NCBI GenBank assembly: GCA_031177795.1
Contig: JAPSKG010000095.1
Coordinates: forward strand, 1-8,355
Direction of reading: 5' to 3'
Length of the DNA stretch: 8,355 nt
Origin: Domibacillus sp.
Lineage (GTDB): Bacteria > Bacillota > Bacilli > Bacillales > Domibacillaceae
Both the position numbers and the translations under genes were made by a program. Under the pieces are notes generated by a model that was not told the origin of the DNA, did no database searches, and saw only the letters and a program-made list of their open reading frames with translations. This document shows, one piece after another, positions 6,568-8,355 of this stretch (the stretch's first letter is position 1; each line of letters starts with the position of its first letter).

Positions 6568-6586
6568 AAACTTTTGGAAACAGTTT
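6568..6586 (+). repeat. Imperfect 19-bp palindrome, candidate operator ahead of the LacI-family gene
   Basis: AAACTTTTGGAAACAGTTT is symmetric at 7 of 9 pairs around base 6577, with perfect outer arms AAACT and AGTTT. It overlaps the possible -35 element of the regulator gene. It lacks the central CG common in LacI-family operators, so its ligand could be the neighbouring regulator or another protein. It is a sequence observation only. Confidence 0.4.
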
Positions 6587-6600
6587 TTACTAGATATAAG
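6573..6600 (+). promoter_or_regulatory. Possible sigma-A promoter of the LacI-family gene
   Basis: TTTGGA at 6573-6578 and TATAAG at 6595-6600 are spaced 16 bases apart and resemble -35 and -10 boxes, with the -35 box the weaker. The strong terminator just upstream implies that the regulator gene needs its own promoter within about 120 bases, and this is the best pair I see. It would leave a leader of roughly 80 bases before ATG 6687. Confidence 0.4.
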
Positions 6601-6653
6601 CAGTAAAGTAAAGAAAATGGACGGTTAAGAAAAAGGCTTTAAAATTTTGGGGA

Positions 6654-6668
6654 TAAGATACGAACTTA
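6654..6668 (+). repeat. Short imperfect palindrome upstream of the regulator ribosome binding site
   Basis: TAAGATACGAACTTA has TAAG and CTTA arms and matches at 5 of 7 pairs around base 6661. It sits just before the lacI-type gene's ribosome binding site, where a repressor could block transcription of its own gene. It is short and may be chance. Confidence 0.2.
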
Positions 6669-6675
6669 AAAAGGC

Positions 6676-6681
6676 AGGTGA
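6676..6681 (+). promoter_or_regulatory. Ribosome binding site of the LacI-family gene
   Basis: AGGTGA matches the 3' half of the Bacillus Shine-Dalgarno consensus and is suitably placed for ATG 6687. The in-frame GTG at 6678 overlaps this site, so it cannot use it as a start. Confidence 0.65.
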
Positions 6682-6686
6682 GAAAA

Positions 6687-7715
6687 ATGAAAATGAGCGA
6701 TGTGGCAAAACGAGCAAAGGTTTCTCCGGCCACTGTTTCAAGAGTTTTAAGACAGCCGGAACTGGTCAGCAAAGAAACAAAAGAAAAAGTTATGCAAGTA
6801 ATAGAAGAAATGAATTATAAGCCACATATGATTGCCAGCCAGTTCCGCACAAAAGAAACAAAAATCATTTTGGTGGTTGTTCCGGATATAACCAGTCCGT
6901 TTTTCTCGGAAGTACTGCGCGGGATTGAGCATACCGCCGTTCAAAATGGCTATCAGGTTATTTTAGGCGACACAGAAAACGATATTGAACGAGAAAAAGA
7001 ATACATTGACTTGCTGTATAAAAAGCAGGCGGATGGAGCTCTTCTTTTAACAGCTCGCATGGACAAAGCAAGCTTAGAACAATTGTCATCTCAATTTCCG
7101 GTTGTGCTTGCGTGTGAATATGTCGACGGTTTAAGCATTCCAACGGTTTCAATTGACAATATCAGCAGCGCAAGAAAAGTCACGGAACATTTAATAAAGC
7201 TGGGGCACACAAAAATTGCTCATATAACGGGGCCAATGAATAGTATTTTGAGCCGGGACCGGTTGCGGGGATTTCAGCAAGCAATGATGCATCATGACTT
7301 GAAAGTAGATCCTTCTTTTATTCAAGAAGGGGATTACGGTATTGACTCAGGTTATGATCAAATGGTCAAATTATTATCGCTCGAGGACAAACCGGAAGCC
7401 GTATTTGTTTTTAATGATGAAATGGCGCTAGGAGCTGTAAAAGCAGTACAGGACCATGGACTAAGCATACCGGAAGACATGGCCGTTGTTGGTTTTGATA
7501 ACTTGAAAATTGCCTCGGTTTTCAGCCCGCAGATTACTACAATTGATCAACCAAAATATAAAATTGGTCAAAAAGCAACCAACTTGCTGCTGACGTTAAT
7601 GAAAGGCGGATCGGTTGAAAAGAAAAAGTTTGTATTAAAAGATGAATTAATTGTTCGGGAATCTTGTGGATTTAAAACGAACGTAGAAACATTTAAAGCC
7701 CTTAAAAGCGTTTAA
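6687..7715 (+). CDS. LacI-family transcriptional regulator, likely sensing an inositol-related ligand
   Basis: This is a DNA-binding regulator of the LacI/GalR family, predicted to have 342 residues. The N-terminal helix-turn-helix spans about 3-22 (SDVAKRAKVSPATVSRVL) and the hinge 44-55 (YKPHMIASQFR). A periplasmic-binding-protein-like sensor domain starts at about 60 with ILVVVPDITSPFFSEVLRGIE. Ligand-pocket landmarks are DRLRGF at 191-196, FVFNDEMALGA at 240-250 and VVGFDN at 267-272. The hinge residue that is Leu in PurR, where it inserts into the DNA minor groove, is Phe53 here. ATG 6687 is chosen over GTG 6678 and ATG 6693 for its spacing to AGGTGA. The gene lies after the iol terminator with its own leader, so it is a separate transcription unit. 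Control of iol is inferred from proximity only; B. subtilis iol is controlled by a DeoR-type repressor. It is not CcpA by context, and I give no gene symbol. Confidence 0.9.
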   Translation: MKMSDVAKRAKVSPATVSRVLRQPELVSKETKEKVMQVIEEMNYKPHMIASQFRTKETKIILVVVPDITSPFFSEVLRGIEHTAVQNGYQVILGDTENDIEREKEYIDLLYKKQADGALLLTARMDKASLEQLSSQFPVVLACEYVDGLSIPTVSIDNISSARKVTEHLIKLGHTKIAHITGPMNSILSRDRLRGFQQAMMHHDLKVDPSFIQEGDYGIDSGYDQMVKLLSLEDKPEAVFVFNDEMALGAVKAVQDHGLSIPEDMAVVGFDNLKIASVFSPQITTIDQPKYKIGQKATNLLLTLMKGGSVEKKKFVLKDELIVRESCGFKTNVETFKALKSV

Positions 7716-7828
7716 TGAAAAAACTAGCAGGAAAACACGGCCGGCTTAACAAAAAAGATGTTAAAGCACGACTGCGACTTGAAGCAAATTACAATAATTT
7801 ATTTTACATACATTCTTCAAGTAAATAA
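7715..7828 (+). CDS. Possible 37-residue small protein, start overlapping the lacI-type stop (TAATG)
   Basis: An ATG at 7715-7717 shares its A with the regulator's TAA stop, giving the TAATG arrangement typical of coupled translation, and the frame stays open for 37 codons. The product begins MKKLAGKHGRLNKKDVKARL and is strongly basic in its first 22 residues, then becomes mixed (YNNLFYIHSSSK). I do not recognise it. No clear ribosome binding site lies in the end of the upstream gene, so translation would depend on coupling. It could be a small DNA- or RNA-binding peptide, a remnant of a longer gene, or chance. Confidence 0.25.
   Translation: MKKLAGKHGRLNKKDVKARLRLEANYNNLFYIHSSSK
7744..7767 (+). 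repeat. Weak hairpin after the LacI-family gene
   Basis: GCTTAAC at 7744-7750 pairs with GTTAAAGC at 7760-7767 if one A bulges, around a nine-base loop. No U run follows, so it is a poor terminator candidate. It is nevertheless the only hairpin I see close to the end of the regulator gene. Confidence 0.25.
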
Positions 7829-7994
7829 AAATCAAAAAAGGAAGCGCCAGTGCATAAAAGAAACTGAGAAATGCTGAGAAAATTTGTTTAATCTGTATAT
7901 CCAATTTGTTAATAAATGAACTAAACAAGATAGCTCAACGCTTATATAGCTATGTTCCCAAAAAAGCAACTTGTTTACAAAAGATATGGAATGA
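7829..7994 (+). other. AT-rich stretch without a convincing gene
   Basis: No ORF with a start and ribosome binding site is visible. An open run of about 46 codons at 7858-7995, with no ATG start, reads in a different frame from the broken frame that follows and could be its upstream remains. There are small direct repeats: CTGAGAA at 7864-7870 and 7874-7880, and AATTTGTT at 7881-7888 and 7903-7910. I see no RNA gene. Confidence 0.4.
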
Positions 7995-8231
7995 TTGAAT
8001 AAACATTTTCTTGGTTTCTCATTTTCAGAAAAACACTTTCAAGAAAAACTAGCAGAGCCAGGCTACTCGCAAAAAGTAAAACTTGTCCAGCAGGTGCTGC
8101 CAGGGTGAAATGCTATTCAAGTGGTTAATCCAAGAGTGGAAGCATTAGCTTAACCAGATAATAGCCTGAAAATTAAGTGTATTAAAAAAGTAGAAAAAGA
8201 AAATAATGAAATTTTTCTTATTTTTCAGTAA
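7995..8231 (+). pseudogene. Possible decayed coding sequence with two in-frame stops
   Basis: One frame reads as protein-like sequence for 37 codons (including GFSFSEKHFQEKLAEPGYSQ), then a TGA at 8106, 14 codons (NAIQVVNPRVEALA), a TAA at 8151, 25 codons ending EIFLIFQ, and a final TAA at 8229. The balanced residue mix on both sides of each stop, unlike the AT-rich flanks, suggests one former gene. Both stops could arise from single C-to-T changes (CGA to TGA and CAA to TAA). I cannot name the family, and no start or ribosome binding site is evident. The alternative is chance open frames, so confidence is low. Confidence 0.33.
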
Positions 8232-8268
8232 AAAAAGAAGGAAAAGTAAGTTTAAAGGCGAATAGGTA

Positions 8269-8309
8269 AAAAAAGGAGTATTTCTTAAAGGCTGAACTGT
8301 TCCTTTTTT
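8269..8309 (+). terminator. Weak A/T-rich hairpin, possible bidirectional terminator
   Basis: AAAAAAGGA at 8269-8277 pairs with TCCTTTTTT at 8301-8309 over nine base pairs around a 23-base loop. Only two pairs are G-C, so the stem is weak. Its place after the possible decayed gene and its terminal U run fit a terminator for either strand. The remaining bases to 8355 show no gene. Confidence 0.3.
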
Positions 8310-8355
8310 ACGTGAATTAATTTCTGCATTACAACAAAGTTTCCTTGAATAATTA

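Noticed and set aside
6623..6654. Possible sigma-B promoter (GGTTAA and GGGGAT)
   Set aside because: The spacing of 20 bases is too long for sigma-B, and the -35 match is partial.
6564..6686. Riboswitch or other structured RNA leader for the regulator gene
   Set aside because: The leader is short and AT-rich, and shows no conserved riboswitch core or second terminator.
7716..8355. tRNA, rRNA, CRISPR array or intact insertion sequence in the right-hand gap
   Set aside because: There is no cloverleaf, no regular repeat-spacer pattern, no transposase frame and no terminal inverted repeats.

Overview
The window holds the 3' part of a myo-inositol (and probably D-chiro-inositol) catabolic operon from a Firmicute, most likely a member of the Bacillaceae. 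The evidence for this is the close resemblance of IolG, IolI, IolJ, IolD and IolT to the Bacillus subtilis proteins, strong GGAGG-type ribosome binding sites, an A+T-leaning composition and a Bacillus-style gene order. The genes are plus-strand and tightly spaced. In order they are: the C-terminal end of iolD (2-418), iolE (432-1328), an IolT-type sugar porter (1345-2757), iolG (2804-3838), an IolH-like TIM-barrel protein (3898-4776), iolI (4781-5626) and iolJ (5641-6522). A strong intrinsic terminator follows at 6527-6563. The operon promoter and the expected iolA, iolB and iolC genes are not in the window and probably lie to the left.

The products form a pathway. IolT imports myo-inositol. 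IolG oxidises it to scyllo-inosose (2-keto-myo-inositol), and IolI connects the D-chiro-inositol branch by isomerising inososes. IolE dehydrates scyllo-inosose and IolD opens the resulting dione ring. After IolB and IolC act (not seen here), IolJ cleaves the phosphorylated product to dihydroxyacetone phosphate and malonic semialdehyde. IolH is a conserved companion of uncertain role.

Beyond the terminator, 6564-6686 carries a possible promoter and an imperfect 19-bp palindrome, followed by a LacI-family regulator gene (6687-7715). This is a candidate local regulator of the operon; in B. subtilis that job is done by a DeoR-type IolR. The last 640 bases (7716-8355) hold no convincing full gene. 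They contain a 37-codon ORF whose ATG overlaps the lacI stop codon, an AT-rich stretch, a reading frame broken by two stops that looks like a decayed gene, and a weak A/T-rich hairpin.

Most of the window is a well-known catabolic operon with some rearrangement. I see no new defence, mobile or RNA system. The points most worth a second look are a cre-like site between iolT and iolG, an IolT-type porter in the position of iolF, the change of regulator family, the apparent loss in IolH of the metal ligands present in its neighbour IolI, and the decayed sequence near the right end.
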